In this document: one piece after another, positions 1 to 9,196 of the stretch
How positions within the stretch are numbered: the first letter of the stretch is position 1
How the letters are laid out: every line of letters begins with the position of its first letter
Source of the DNA: Halorarum salinum
GTDB taxonomy: Archaea > Halobacteriota > Halobacteria > Halobacteriales > Haloferacaceae
Assembly (NCBI RefSeq): GCF_013402875.1
Contig: NZ_CP058579.1
Span: 496,001 to 560,000, forward strand
Direction of reading: 5' to 3'
Length of the DNA stretch: 64,000 bases
Notes under the pieces: generated by a model
The model's input: only the letters and a program-made list of their open reading frames with translations
The model's database searches: none
What the model was told of the DNA's origin: nothing
Program-made: the position numbers and the translations under genes

Positions 1-102
1 GGACGCGTACGGCAGGTCGTGCTCGTCCAGTTTCCGGACGACCCGCTCGCAGTACGGACACGCCTGCAGTCGGTACAGCGTGATGGCCGGTTCGCGTGGC
101 AT
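1..102 (-). CDS. Glutaredoxin-like protein, N-terminal fragment
   Basis: This is the first 34 codons of a leftward gene whose remainder lies outside the window. The fragment begins MPREPAITLYRLQACPYCER, which is a beta strand followed by a CPYC redox motif at residues 15 to 18, as in glutaredoxins and other small thioredoxin-fold proteins. Such proteins reduce disulfides or carry glutathione- or thiol-linked electrons in the cytoplasm. The two cysteines of the active site are both present. Only the N-terminal strand and active site can be judged, so a glutathione S-transferase N-terminal domain protein is an alternative. Confidence 0.75.
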   Translation of the reverse strand, partial: MPREPAITLYRLQACPYCERVVRKLDEHDLPYAS

Positions 103-269
103 TGACGGGGCTAGGGCGGGCGCGGCCCTAACGTCTTCGCCCCCGGAACCTCGCGACGGGGGTGCGATACGCGGGCGTCGCCGTCGACGAGGCGCGTCCC
201 GGGCGGTTCTCACGCGCTGTACTTTGAGGACAACGCTTAATTCGGGTCCCCGGTAACCCACGGTATCGC

Positions 270-1679
270 ATGGGTTTGTCGATGGGATACCCCGCTCTAG
301 TGGCGCCCGCACCGCTGCAAGTGGGCGGTTTCGCCCGATCGCTGCCGATCAACGACACGACGATCACGATCGGAGGGGCCATCGCCATCCTCGTCCTCGT
401 CGCGCTCTCCGCGTTCTTCTCCTCCTCGGAGATCGCGATGTTCTCGCTCGCGAACCACCGCGTCGAACATCTCGTCGAGGAGGGCAAGCGCGGCGCGCGG
501 ACGGTCCAGCGGCTGAAGGAGGACCCCCACCGACTGCTCGTCACTATCCTCGTGGGGAACAACGTCGTCAACATTGCGATGTCCTCGCTGGCGACCGCCA
601 TCGTCAGCATCTACTTCGACGCGGGCCCCGCCGTCCTCATCTCCACGTTCGGCATCACCTCGCTCGTCCTGCTGTTCGGCGAGTCGGCCCCGAAGAGCTA
701 CGCCGTCGAGAACACCGAGTCCTGGTCGCTCCGCATCGCGCGCCCGCTGAAGTACTCCGAGTACGTCCTGCTGCCGCTGGTCGTCACCTTCGACCACCTC
801 ACCAGGCTCGTCAACAAGGTGACCGGCGGGCGCTCGGCCATCGAGACCCAGTACGTCACCCGCGACGAGATCCAGAGCATGATCCAGACCGGGGAGCGCG
901 AAGGGGTCATCGAGGAGGACGAGCGCGAGATGCTCGACCGCATCTTCCGGTTCAACCGGACCATCGCCAAGGAGGTCATGACCCCGCGGCTCGACATCAA
1001 CGCGGTCCCCAAGGACGCCAGCATCGACGAGGCGATCGAGACCTGCGTGCAGTCGGACCACGAGCGCGTCCCCGTCTACGAGGGGAACCTCGACAACATC
1101 GTCGGCGTCGTGAAGGTGCGCGACCTCGTCCGTGCCCGCTACTACGGCGAGGGGACCCCGGACCTCGCGTCGGTCGTCCAGCCGACGCTCCACGTCCCCG
1201 AGTCGAAGAACGCCGACGAACTGTTAGAGGAGATGCAGGAGGCCCGGATGCAGATGGTCGTCGTCATCGACGAGTTCGGCACCACCGAGGGGATCATCAC
1301 GCTGGAGGACATGGTCGAGGAGATCGTCGGCGACATCCTCGAGAGCGACGAGAAGGAGCCGTTCGAGTTCGTCGACGACCGCACCGTGTTGATGCGCGGC
1401 GAGGTGAACATCGACGAGGTGAACGAGGTGCTCGGCATCGACCTCCCCGAGGGCGAGGAGTTCGAGACGCTCGCGGGCTTCGTGTTCAACCGCGCCGGCC
1501 GGCTGGTCGAGGAGGGCGAGGAGATCAGGTACAACGATGTCTCCATCCGCATCGAGCAGGTGGACAACACCCGGATCATGCGCGCCCGGGTCACCATCGA
1601 GGACGACGACGGCGAGGGGGAACCGGAGCCGTCGGAGGAGGCGACCGACGCCGGATCCCAGCAGGAAGTCGAGAACTGA
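270..1679 (+). CDS. CNNM/HlyC-CorC family membrane protein with CBS pair
   Basis: A 469-residue integral membrane protein. Hydrophobic segments at about residues 33 to 180 form the DUF21/CNNM domain and include the conserved FFSSSEIAMFSL stretch and the GESAPKSYA motif. A CBS pair follows at about 220 to 345 (the segment EVMTPRLDINAVP marks its start), and a CorC_HlyC domain lies at about 365 to 445. The acidic tail is typical of haloarchaea. The family is linked to magnesium or other divalent cation transport and its regulation by nucleotide-sensing CBS domains. The ATG at 270 is preceded by an AT-rich box near 234 to 242, which fits a leaderless message. The ATG at 282 is an alternative start. 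The exact ion is not shown by sequence. Confidence 0.9.
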   Translation: MGLSMGYPALVAPAPLQVGGFARSLPINDTTITIGGAIAILVLVALSAFFSSSEIAMFSLANHRVEHLVEEGKRGARTVQRLKEDPHRLLVTILVGNNVVNIAMSSLATAIVSIYFDAGPAVLISTFGITSLVLLFGESAPKSYAVENTESWSLRIARPLKYSEYVLLPLVVTFDHLTRLVNKVTGGRSAIETQYVTRDEIQSMIQTGEREGVIEEDEREMLDRIFRFNRTIAKEVMTPRLDINAVPKDASIDEAIETCVQSDHERVPVYEGNLDNIVGVVKVRDLVRARYYGEGTPDLASVVQPTLHVPESKNADELLEEMQEARMQMVVVIDEFGTTEGIITLEDMVEEIVGDILESDEKEPFEFVDDRTVLMRGEVNIDEVNEVLGIDLPEGEEFETLAGFVFNRAGRLVEEGEEIRYNDVSIRIEQVDNTRIMRARVTIEDDDGEGEPEPSEEATDAGSQQEVEN

Positions 1680-1778
1680 GCGGCGCGGAAGCCGACAGCT
1701 GAATCAAGCTGAGAACGGACGTAACGCCGGAACCCGGTCGATGTTTGTCATTCTTGTCTGACCAGCCATTCCAGTCTG

Positions 1779-3023
1779 CTAGCGATCCAGTCCCTCATTT
1801 CTTTGATTTATGTAGTCTGCATAGGGTTGAAGCGCTTTCTCCGAAGGGACTCGAAGACATTCTCCATCGTATTGTTTCAGTTCGTCGTATCCTACAAGTT
1901 CAGCATGGCCTTGTAGGCTGATCTCATACTCCTCGTTGAGTTCGAACCACCCGTGGTCAAAAGCCCAATGATGGCGGGAACATAGTGCGAGGCCGTTCTG
2001 AGGCAAATCTGGCCCACCGTGAGCTTTGGGCAAGATATGAGCTGCTTCCAAGTTGTGGCTTCCGTCCGGGGATTCAATCAGCCCTCCACAGATCGCACAG
2101 CCATCGTAGAGATCATATATCACCTCACGGAATGCTGCCTCTCGTTTCTCTCGTTTTACCTTCTCAAGTTCGGAATCATCACTGTAGACGCGCAGATCTG
2201 CTTCTGTTACCTGCCGTAAAATCTCTGCCAAATCCTGAACCGAGTGGTCTTCTTCAAGCTCAAGATCATCCAGTATTCGCTGTGACCCTACACCCTGCTC
2301 CAGTAATCTGTCGACGATTTCTTTGCCGATTCCCTTCCAAGACGGCTTGTGTTTCCTGATAGCTATTTTGATCCCATGTGGGTCACGGTGCTCCAATACG
2401 TGCGGGTTTTGCTGAAAGAATCGATGGATAACTAATCCTGGTGAGTGTTCCCCATTCAGATAATAGATCGGTTCTGACGGATTGGTCGACCCGGAATCAA
2501 CATGAAACTTCCAGACTCCACGCTGGCGGTCTTTTGTGCTTACACTCTGTGGCATCTCGGTGGAAGCTGTAGGCCCATTGTTTCGAAGTTTCTCTATGTT
2601 CGCCGACCCCCTCTTTTCCTCGGGTGTTTCGATGGAACTGAATCGATACTGTTTCTCGTCCGGGTCTATCCCTGCCTCCTCGAGTGCAACGACGAACGAC
2701 TCAAACTCCTCGTCGTAGAGGATGTACGGATACTCCCCATGCTCTTCGACATCCGCACGCCGCGGCGGACGGTCCACTATGTCATCGACACTTCCGAGCG
2801 CCCTTAGGAGTCGCTCACGACTTACGTCCCATTCTACTCCATGGGTGGGCTGAATATCTGCTGCCCGTAGTGCGTCGTGCCAACTGCCGAATTCCTGCTT
2901 GTAGTAGTAGGGGGAATGCGGACCGTTTTCCCGCATTCCACGCACAGTCGGTACACCGTCGACCTTCTCGGCAAACGATCTCAGATCCGCTATGAGACGA
3001 TTACTTGTGAGTGTTTTATCCAT
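1779..3023 (-). CDS. HNH endonuclease with homing-endonuclease-associated repeats
   Basis: A 414-residue protein with an HNH nuclease module near its C terminus. CAIC at residues 309 to 312, AAHILPKAHGG near 327 to 337, and NGLALCSRHHWAFD near 343 to 356 supply the zinc ligands and catalytic histidines. The N terminus has two copies of a roughly 50-residue helical pattern, at about 6 to 56 and 67 to 119, with the GxW-x-ALxxA type ending (SWHDALRAAD, SFVVALEEAG). That pattern is known as the homing endonuclease associated repeat and is thought to bind DNA. The gene is clearly richer in A and T than its neighbours and less acidic in coding style, which suggests horizontal acquisition. It stands alone, convergent with the preceding gene. 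The target, whether host-invader or self, is unknown. Confidence 0.85.
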   Translation of the reverse strand: MDKTLTSNRLIADLRSFAEKVDGVPTVRGMRENGPHSPYYYKQEFGSWHDALRAADIQPTHGVEWDVSRERLLRALGSVDDIVDRPPRRADVEEHGEYPYILYDEEFESFVVALEEAGIDPDEKQYRFSSIETPEEKRGSANIEKLRNNGPTASTEMPQSVSTKDRQRGVWKFHVDSGSTNPSEPIYYLNGEHSPGLVIHRFFQQNPHVLEHRDPHGIKIAIRKHKPSWKGIGKEIVDRLLEQGVGSQRILDDLELEEDHSVQDLAEILRQVTEADLRVYSDDSELEKVKREKREAAFREVIYDLYDGCAICGGLIESPDGSHNLEAAHILPKAHGGPDLPQNGLALCSRHHWAFDHGWFELNEEYEISLQGHAELVGYDELKQYDGECLRVPSEKALQPYADYINQRNEGLDR

Positions 3024-3174
3024 GACGAATCGATCTCATTCCGATTACAAAACATTTCATTGCGTGTGATAGACCGCCGAATTCCTATCTCTCGGTTTGA
3101 GTCTTCTTCGAGGGGTTGAGGGTGGCAAGCCATCTGCTTAATTTGGTCGCAATCGCTATCCGGTCAGCCCAATC
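3024..3174. other. AT-richer intergenic region
   Basis: This spacer between the HNH nuclease start and the phosphate transporter stop has the same lower GC content as the nuclease gene. The acquired segment therefore probably extends to about 3170. I see no coding sequence or clear repeat ends in it. Confidence 0.5.
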
Positions 3175-4377
3175 TCACACCACCGTGTCGACCGCGAGGA
3201 ACGCCCCGTAGCCGACGCCGAGCGCGAGCGCCAGCGACCCGACCCACGCGAGCACCGTGTAGGCCATCTTCCGGGTGCTGACGCCCGCGCCGCCGGCGGC
3301 GTAGCCGGAGCCGACGATGGCGCTGACGATGATCTCGTTGAACGAGACGGGAATGCCGAACGCGACGGCGATCTGTGCGATCGCGAACGAGGGGATGAGC
3401 GCGGCGATCGAGCGTCGCGGGCCGAGGTTGGAGTAGTCCTGTGCGAGCGCCTTGATCATCCGCGGGGCGCCGGTCCACGACCCCGCGAGCAGGCCGAGTC
3501 CCCCGCCGACGAGCACCGCCGACAGGGGGATCGAGAGCCCCTCGTCGAGCAGCGGGACCAGCGGCCCGATCGCGAGCCCCACCTGCGAGCCCCCGGCCGA
3601 GAAGGCAACGAGGCCCCCGAGCACGAGCAGGAAGTGCCGCTGGCCGGCCTCCGGATCCCGGCCGGTGTCGTAGTGGAGCGCCGTGGCCGCCAGCAGCGCG
3701 AGCGCGACCGTGACCGCCACCCTGACGCCGATCGCCCCCATGGCCGGGGGGGACAGCGCGAGGAACTCGCGCGTGAGGGCGCCGGCGATCGAGCCCTGGC
3801 CTCCCTCGGGGCCGAGCGCCGCGAAGCCGATGTTGACGACGAGCGCACCGACGACCCCCGCGAGCCCGGCGGTCAAGAGCCGTTCCGGCACCCGTTCCTC
3901 GCGGAGCAGGCGGGCGGTGAGGTACGCCGTGCCGCCGCCGACGAACGGCGTCGCGACCCACAGCGCGGCGATCTCGCGGTACTTCGCCCACGCCGGGTCG
4001 CCGCCGAGCGCGAGCCCCACCCCGACGACGGCGCCGGTGACGGTGAACGCCGTGGCGATGGGGTAGCCCGCGAAGACGCCCACCGCGACGAGCGCGGCGG
4101 CGGTGAGCAGCCCGACGATGGCGGCGGTCGCGGTGATGGCCACGCCGCCGACGAGGTCGTTGCCGACCGCCTCGGTGACGTTCGCGCCCTGGAGCACCGC
4201 GCCGAGGAAGCCGAGGATCCCGACGACGAGCCCCGCCCGCATGACCGAGATGGCGTTGGCGCCGACCGCGGGGGCGAACGGCGTCGACCCCGAGGAGCCG
4301 GCGCCGATGGCCCACGCCATGAACAGCGAGGCGAGGCCGGCGATCGCTAGCGTCGCCAGCGTCGCGAGGTCGACCAT
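3175..4377 (-). CDS. PiT-family inorganic phosphate transporter
   Basis: A 400-residue polytopic membrane protein with about ten hydrophobic segments. The N-terminal half has the pattern GAGSSGSTPFAPAVGANAIS and then GANVTEAVGNDLVGG, and the C-terminal half repeats it as SWTGAPRMIKAL and PVSFNEIIVSAIVGSG. These are the paired signature regions of PHO-4/PiT transporters, which import phosphate or metal-phosphate with H+ or Na+. The ATG at 4377 has a weak TATA-like element 24 to 30 bases upstream on the minus strand. No PhoU-like partner lies next to it. The small membrane protein gene upstream points the same way. Confidence 0.9.
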   Translation of the reverse strand: MVDLATLATLAIAGLASLFMAWAIGAGSSGSTPFAPAVGANAISVMRAGLVVGILGFLGAVLQGANVTEAVGNDLVGGVAITATAAIVGLLTAAALVAVGVFAGYPIATAFTVTGAVVGVGLALGGDPAWAKYREIAALWVATPFVGGGTAYLTARLLREERVPERLLTAGLAGVVGALVVNIGFAALGPEGGQGSIAGALTREFLALSPPAMGAIGVRVAVTVALALLAATALHYDTGRDPEAGQRHFLLVLGGLVAFSAGGSQVGLAIGPLVPLLDEGLSIPLSAVLVGGGLGLLAGSWTGAPRMIKALAQDYSNLGPRRSIAALIPSFAIAQIAVAFGIPVSFNEIIVSAIVGSGYAAGGAGVSTRKMAYTVLAWVGSLALALGVGYGAFLAVDTVV

Positions 4378-4439
4378 ACCCCTCGCCTCGGGGGCCGCCT
4401 ACAAGTCGTTGTCCCTAGCAACTCGCCGTGGGGCGGTTC

Positions 4440-4595
4440 TCAGTCGCGCTGACCCGCCTCGTATCCCTCCTTCGCGCTGACGAGGATGCGCCGGACGAAG
4501 AGGTAGCCGCCGAGCACGAGGGCGACGATGACGACGAGGATGGCCGTGAGCACCGGGTTGGCGGCGACCGCCTCGCCGACGAGGTCGAGTATCAT
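4440..4595 (-). CDS. Small single-span membrane protein
   Basis: A 51-residue open reading frame that translates as an N-terminal amphipathic stretch (MILDLVGEAVAANPVL) and then one strongly hydrophobic helix (residues 17 to 36). A basic and polar tail with the pattern VRRILVSAKEGYEAG ends at Asp 51. The composition and one-pass topology look like a real protein: no rare codons interrupt it, and it fits between the phosphate transporter and a divergent regulator. Small proteins of this type are common in haloarchaea. I assign no function. Confidence 0.65.
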   Translation of the reverse strand: MILDLVGEAVAANPVLTAILVVIVALVLGGYLFVRRILVSAKEGYEAGQRD

Positions 4596-4741
4596 GTCGG
4601 TGGGTGGGTCGGAACGGCGGAAAGGCGTTTCGGGTACCCGTCCGGGTTCGCGCCGCTCCCGTCGAGCGAGGGGCCGTCGACGGACGACGACGCCCGAACG
4701 ACGGGAAGGCTTACGTTCGCCCCCTCGAATACCGCAAGTCG

Positions 4742-5398
4742 ATGGCCGACATACTGCCCTCCACCCCGGACCTCGGGAGCCCCGAGGAGCGGGAGCCTCG
4801 CGTGCTCGGCGTCGACGCCGAGGACGCCGAGGACGTGCTCTCGGCGCTGTCCTCGGACACGGCCCGGGAGCTACTCGCGACGCTCCACGAGGAACCGGGT
4901 CCCGCCAGCGACGTCGCGAAGCGCGTCGACACGAGCCTCCAGAACGCCCAGTACCACCTCAAGCGCCTCCACGACGCCGGCCTCGTCGAGGTCGGCGGCA
5001 CCGCCTACTCCGAGAAGGGGCGCGAGATGGACGTCTACACCCCGGCGGACCGCGCGCTCGTCCTCGTCGCCGGCCGCGAGGAGGACACCCGCGGGCTGAA
5101 GGGGACCCTCAAGCGCCTTCTCGGCGGGGTCGGCGTCGTCGCGCTCGTCTCCGTGCTCGTCGAGACGTGGCTCGACGGGCCGTTCGCACCCACGCTCCCG
5201 TTCGGGCAGACCGGCTCCGCCGACTCGGGCGGCGGCGGCGACGTGGAGATGATGGCGGTCGACGCCGCCGAGGCAGCGGCCTCGGAGCCGACGCTGTGGG
5301 AGCAGATCGCCGCCTCCCCCGGCGCGCTGTTCTTCCTCGGGGGCGTCGTGGCGCTCTCGCTGGCCGTAGCGTACGTCTACTGGCGCCACAGCCGGTGA
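4742..5398 (+). CDS. Winged-helix regulator with two C-terminal membrane segments
   Basis: A 218-residue protein. Residues about 28 to 95 form an ArsR-like winged helix: LSSDTARELLATLHEEPGPASDVAKRVDTSLQNAQYHL is helix-turn-helix, and the wing follows with GREMDVYTPADRALVL. Two hydrophobic helices lie near residues 125 to 145 and 190 to 212, so this is a membrane-tethered DNA-binding protein. The ATG at 4742 has a TATA-like box (about 4706 to 4715) at leaderless distance, and longer in-frame upstream sequence is not protein-like. Such regulators often control adjacent membrane genes in haloarchaea, but the ligand is not evident. Confidence 0.85.
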   Translation: MADILPSTPDLGSPEEREPRVLGVDAEDAEDVLSALSSDTARELLATLHEEPGPASDVAKRVDTSLQNAQYHLKRLHDAGLVEVGGTAYSEKGREMDVYTPADRALVLVAGREEDTRGLKGTLKRLLGGVGVVALVSVLVETWLDGPFAPTLPFGQTGSADSGGGGDVEMMAVDAAEAAASEPTLWEQIAASPGALFFLGGVVALSLAVAYVYWRHSR

Positions 5399-5580
5399 CT
5401 AAAAGAACTCTTTGAGGGTACAGTAGGTATATGATATTACCGCCGCTACCGGAGGGTACGGGTCCCCGGGACGCTTCGGCCCTCCACCGGTCCCCCTGGA
5501 CCTCCCTCCACTGATTCTTCGGACGTCGTCGCCCGCCGGCGGGGTCCCACACGGCCCCGGACGGGGGGTCGGCGGTCCGG
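5399..5580. other. Intergenic region
   Basis: These 182 bases separate two convergent genes. An AT-rich patch lies at about 5399 to 5445. It is probably the 3' end signal of the regulator gene. No open reading frame with haloarchaeal protein character is seen. Confidence 0.4.
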
Positions 5581-6105
5581 TCAGTTTCCGCCCGCGTCGA
5601 CCGTGAACCGCTCGAACACGTCGCCGTCGGGCGTGACGAGTCGCCCGTCCAGGCCGTTCCCGTCGGCCGACGGCTCGAGTTCGGCGTGTGCGGGGCGGTT
5701 CCCCCGCGGCTGGGCATGGCTCCCCGGGTTGAGCAGCGGCACCCCCGCGGAGTCGTCGAACTCGGGGCGGTGGCTGTGGCCGAACACGACGAGGTCGGCG
5801 TCGCGCTCGCGACCGAACATCGCGAGCCCCGTCGCGCCGCTGCGGCTTCGGTGCCGGACGGCGACGGCCGCTCCCTCGTAGGCGACGACGCGCTCGTGGG
5901 GCAGGCGCTCGCGGATGGGCGTGTCGTCGTTGTTGCCGACGACGCCGAACAGGGACTCGTTCTCCGCGAGGAACGCGTCCAGCACCGGTTCGCGGTAGAA
6001 GTCGCCCGCGTGGATAACGCGGTCGGCCTCGCGCACCGCCTCCAGGGTCCGCCCGCGGAGGCGGTGGGCGTCGGTGGCGTGGGTGTCGGAGACGACGGTG
6101 AGCAC
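5581..6105 (-). CDS. YfcE-type metallophosphoesterase
   Basis: A 174-residue calcineurin-like phosphoesterase. The metal-binding motifs are in order: SDTH at residues 6 to 9, GDF near 34, GNND near 59 to 62, GHSH near 110 and the NPGSHAQPRG segment. Enzymes of this MJ0936/YfcE family hydrolyse phosphodiesters and cyclic nucleotides with two bound metal ions; the physiological substrate is unknown. I chose the GTG at 6105, which begins VLTVVSDTH. The frame stays open upstream, but that sequence lacks any family similarity. Confidence 0.85.
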   Translation of the reverse strand: MLTVVSDTHATDAHRLRGRTLEAVREADRVIHAGDFYREPVLDAFLAENESLFGVVGNNDDTPIRERLPHERVVAYEGAAVAVRHRSRSGATGLAMFGRERDADLVVFGHSHRPEFDDSAGVPLLNPGSHAQPRGNRPAHAELEPSADGNGLDGRLVTPDGDVFERFTVDAGGN

Positions 6106-6213
6106 GCCGGGAGATACGGGCCGGGGGACCTGAAGGTTAGGTCTCGGCAGCGTCGACGCCGCCACGCGTGGCCCTTCACTACATCTAAGTCCGCCCCGGT
6201 CGACATTTGTCCA

Positions 6214-7176
6214 ATGGCCGGGAGCAAATCGGTCGTCATCGCGGCGCTGTTCGCGAACGGCGCCATCGCCGTCATGAAGTTCATCGGCTACCTGCTCACG
6301 GGAAGCCCGTCGATGCTCTCGGAGACGTACCACTCCATCTCCGACACCGGCAACCAGGTGTTCCTCCTCGTCGGCATCCGCTACTCGGGGCAGGACGCGA
6401 GCCGAACCCACCCGTTCGGCTACGGGAAGGCGCAGTTCTTCTACGCGTTCCTCGTCTCGGTGCTGCTGTTCGGCATCGCCGGCTGGGAGTCGTTCTCACA
6501 CGGCTGGAACGCGCTCACGGCGGGTGGGCACGGCGGGGAGCAGGTGGACGTCGTCATCGCGGGCGTGAACCTCACCCGGCTCCTCCCCGTGGAGGCGTTC
6601 TGGGTGAACGTCGTCGTCCTGCTGGGCGCCATCGGCTTCGAGACGTACGCGTTCGCCAAGGCGTACGCGGAGCTCCAGCGGCAGACGGAGCTGTACGGCT
6701 GGTCCGGCTTCCGCGAGGCGTTCCGGAAGACCAGCGACGTGACGACGCTCACCGCGTTCACCGAGGACGCGGTGGCGCTCGGGGGCGCGTTCATCGCGCT
6801 GGTCGGCATCACCGCCACGCGGCTCACCGGCGTCGAGGCGTACGACGCGGTCTCCGCGCTGTTCATCGGCGTCCTGCTGATGGGGTTCGCGCTCGCGCTG
6901 GCCTGGGAGAACAAGCGCCTGCTCGTCGGGGAGTCGCTCCCCCGCGAGGTCGAGGCGGGGCTCCGTGACGCGATCGGGGGTCGCGACTCGGTCGCCGAAC
7001 TCCGCGACTTCCGGACGATGTTCATTGGCGCCAACGAGGCGCTCGCGACCGCGGACGTGCGCTTCGCGGACGGGCTGTCGGCCGAAGAACTCGAGGACGA
7101 GATCGTCCGGCTCGAATCGGAGCTGAGAGAGCGGGACGAGCGGGTGAAGCTGGTCTTCGTCGAACCGGTGGAGTGA
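6214..7176 (+). CDS. Cation diffusion facilitator (CDF) metal exporter
   Basis: A 320-residue membrane protein with about six hydrophobic helices. The first metal-site helix reads SMLSETYHSISDTGNQV (S-E-x-x-H-S-x-x-D), and a second site lies around FTEDAVALGGAF. A cytoplasmic C-terminal ferredoxin-like domain follows. This is the ZitB/CDF family that exports Zn2+ or related divalent metals in exchange for H+. The loop between helices is longer than usual near residues 104 to 130 (a glycine-rich hinge). The ATG at 6214 is preceded by a TATA-like element at about 6182 to 6189. It is divergent from the phosphodiesterase gene. Confidence 0.9.
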   Translation: MAGSKSVVIAALFANGAIAVMKFIGYLLTGSPSMLSETYHSISDTGNQVFLLVGIRYSGQDASRTHPFGYGKAQFFYAFLVSVLLFGIAGWESFSHGWNALTAGGHGGEQVDVVIAGVNLTRLLPVEAFWVNVVVLLGAIGFETYAFAKAYAELQRQTELYGWSGFREAFRKTSDVTTLTAFTEDAVALGGAFIALVGITATRLTGVEAYDAVSALFIGVLLMGFALALAWENKRLLVGESLPREVEAGLRDAIGGRDSVAELRDFRTMFIGANEALATADVRFADGLSAEELEDEIVRLESELRERDERVKLVFVEPVE

Positions 7177-7286
7177 ACCCTCGGTCGGTGGTTCGTGGAC
7201 GGCCGCCGGCGTCGGCGGTACCCGAAAGGAGCAACGTCGCCCGGGGACCGCGCGATATTTCCCCCCGAGCCCCCACCATCCACGCG

Positions 7287-8312
7287 ATGATCGATCTCCG
7301 TTCGGACACCGTCACGAAGCCGAGCGACGCGATGCGGGAGGCCGCGGCGGGCGCCGACGTCGGCGACGACGTCTACCGCGACGACCCGACCGTCAACGAA
7401 CTCGAGGCGCGCGCGGCCGACCTCGCCGGCATGGAGGCCGCGCTGTTCGTCCCCTCCGGGACGATGGGCAACCAGGTCGCCATCCGCACCCACACCGACC
7501 GCGGGCAGGAACTGCTCTGTGACGAGGGGGCCCACGTGTACAAGTGGGAACTGGGCGGGATCCCCCAGCTCTCGGGCGTCCAGCCGCGAATCCTCGACTG
7601 CGACGAGCGCTGCGTCCCGACGCCGGAAGGGGTCGCGGACGGCTACGTCGCCGAGGACCTCCACCGGCCCGGCACGGGTCTGCTCTGCCTGGAGAACACC
7701 CACAACTCGCGCGGCGGCGTCGCCGTCCCGAAGGAGCACGTCGACGCCGCGGCCCGGGCGGCCCACGACCGCGACGTGCCGGTCCACCTCGACGGCGCGC
7801 GCTTCCTCAACGCCTGCGTCGCGCTCGGGGAGGAGCCGGCCGCCATGACCGAGCACGTCGACTCCGTGATGTTCTGCCTCTCGAAGGGGCTCGGCGCCCC
7901 CGTCGGGTCGGTGCTGGCCGGGGACGAGGCGTTCGTCGATCGGGCGCGGCGGGTTCGGAAGCTGTTCGGCGGCGGGATGCGGCAGGCCGGCGTGATCGCC
8001 GGTCCGGGACTGCTCGCGCTGGAGAACGTCGACCGGCTGGCCGAGGACCACGAGAACGCCCGACGACTCGCCGAGGGGCTGGACGACGTCGAGGGGCTCT
8101 CGGCGCCCGAACCGGACACGAACATCGTGATGGTGAACAGCGAGGCGGCGGGGCTCACCGGCGAGGAGCTCTCGGCGGCCTGCGAGGAACGCGACGTCGC
8201 GTTCGCGGCGTTCGGCGAGCACACCTGCCGGCTCTGCACCCACCTGGACGTGAGCGACGGGGACGTCGCGGTCGCGCTCGACCGCATCGCGGACGCGGTC
8301 CAGGCGGCCTGA
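7287..8312 (+). CDS. Low-specificity threonine aldolase / beta-eliminating lyase
   Basis: A 341-residue PLP enzyme of fold type I. It opens with the family signature IDLRSDTVTKPSDAM and has DDVYRDDPTVNELE, then PSGTMGNQVA, then HLDGARFLNA. The PLP lysine is in the segment SVMFCLSKGLGAPVGS (Lys near residue 195). These enzymes cleave L-threonine or L-allo-threonine to glycine and acetaldehyde. Length is normal for the family (about 340). An AT-rich box at 7251 to 7260 lies about 30 bases before the ATG. A low-specificity aldolase acting on beta-hydroxy amino acids is the safest call; other aromatic-amino-acid-lyase-like activities cannot be ruled out. Confidence 0.88.
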   Translation: MIDLRSDTVTKPSDAMREAAAGADVGDDVYRDDPTVNELEARAADLAGMEAALFVPSGTMGNQVAIRTHTDRGQELLCDEGAHVYKWELGGIPQLSGVQPRILDCDERCVPTPEGVADGYVAEDLHRPGTGLLCLENTHNSRGGVAVPKEHVDAAARAAHDRDVPVHLDGARFLNACVALGEEPAAMTEHVDSVMFCLSKGLGAPVGSVLAGDEAFVDRARRVRKLFGGGMRQAGVIAGPGLLALENVDRLAEDHENARRLAEGLDDVEGLSAPEPDTNIVMVNSEAAGLTGEELSAACEERDVAFAAFGEHTCRLCTHLDVSDGDVAVALDRIADAVQAA

Positions 8313-8464
8313 GGCGGCACCGGGTCCGGCTCTCCCCGGCAGCGCGTCGCTCCTCCGGTCGAACGTCGATACCGGTAGCCGGTCACGTGGTTTCGTTCAT
8401 CCGATGACGGGCAGGACTGAGCTGACGAGTTCGATACTACGTGTGAAGCTGTGATGGCAAACGG
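8313..8464. other. Intergenic region
   Basis: These 152 bases lie between two convergent genes. No gene, tRNA or clear hairpin is seen. The segment from about 8395 to 8460 is AT-richer, like the start of the next (lipoprotein) gene. Confidence 0.35.
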
Positions 8465-9097
8465 TTACTCGAAACACTCGACGGGATCGCCCGCCAGCCA
8501 CGGGTCAGGATCGAGCGCAGCCAGGTCCTCGGGCCTATCGCTACTCTCTGCGCGGATGAGGACGGACTGGTCGAGATAGTACGTTACGAAGATCGTCGGA
8601 GAATCACCGATAACGGTACCACCCGACCGCTCGACCGTCTCCGAATAGTGATACTGGATACGCACGAGAGCAGCGTTACCGGGCGAACTGAAGCTCTTCG
8701 TACCCTCGATCCCCACGAAGAACTGAGTGAGCCGTGCTCCCCACTCCGCAACTAGGGTATTCCGTCGATACGCTCGCTCGTAGGCCTCGACGTACTCGAC
8801 CGTGGAATCGTCGTCGTCGAACGAATCGAGGGGATCCGGATAGGACGTGGGCTCTACTGCTTCTTCCGCACTGGTGTCGGGTGCGTCGGGTTCTGGACGG
8901 TCGGCCGTTTCACAATCGTAGTCTGGTGGCTCGTCCCGGTCCTCGAACGAGGTGCCTTCTCGGGAGAGTCCCGTTTGCTCCGTCGTCGTTTCGGCATCGT
9001 CGTTCCCAGCGAGTCGTTCAGTACCGAGACAACCAGCGAGGATACCTGAAAGTCCAACCCCCGTGAGTAGATTGCGGCGACGGATTGGACCGTTCAT
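8465..9097 (-). CDS. Tat-exported lipoprotein of unknown function
   Basis: A 210-residue protein if started at the ATG at 9097. The N terminus MNGPIRRRNLLTG carries a twin-arginine signal, and LSGILAGC is a lipobox, so the mature protein should begin at that cysteine, about residue 22, and be membrane-anchored on the outside. An acidic, low-complexity linker follows (about 28 to 85). A folded domain (about 95 to 210) contains DSTVEYVEAYERAYRRNTL and YHYSETVERSGG. I do not recognise this domain. The upstream in-frame ATG at 9157 would bury the signal, which is why I reject it. The gene has somewhat lower GC than its neighbours. Confidence 0.75.
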   Translation of the reverse strand: MNGPIRRRNLLTGVGLSGILAGCLGTERLAGNDDAETTTEQTGLSREGTSFEDRDEPPDYDCETADRPEPDAPDTSAEEAVEPTSYPDPLDSFDDDDSTVEYVEAYERAYRRNTLVAEWGARLTQFFVGIEGTKSFSSPGNAALVRIQYHYSETVERSGGTVIGDSPTIFVTYYLDQSVLIRAESSDRPEDLAALDPDPWLAGDPVECFE

Positions 9098-9196
9098 TCG
9101 CAAGATCGTCGACACTCCGTCGATAAATGTTTTCTTCGTATCGAACGCGAGTTTCACGCTCCACCCTGAGTAACGAAACCGTGCTACTACCCACTG

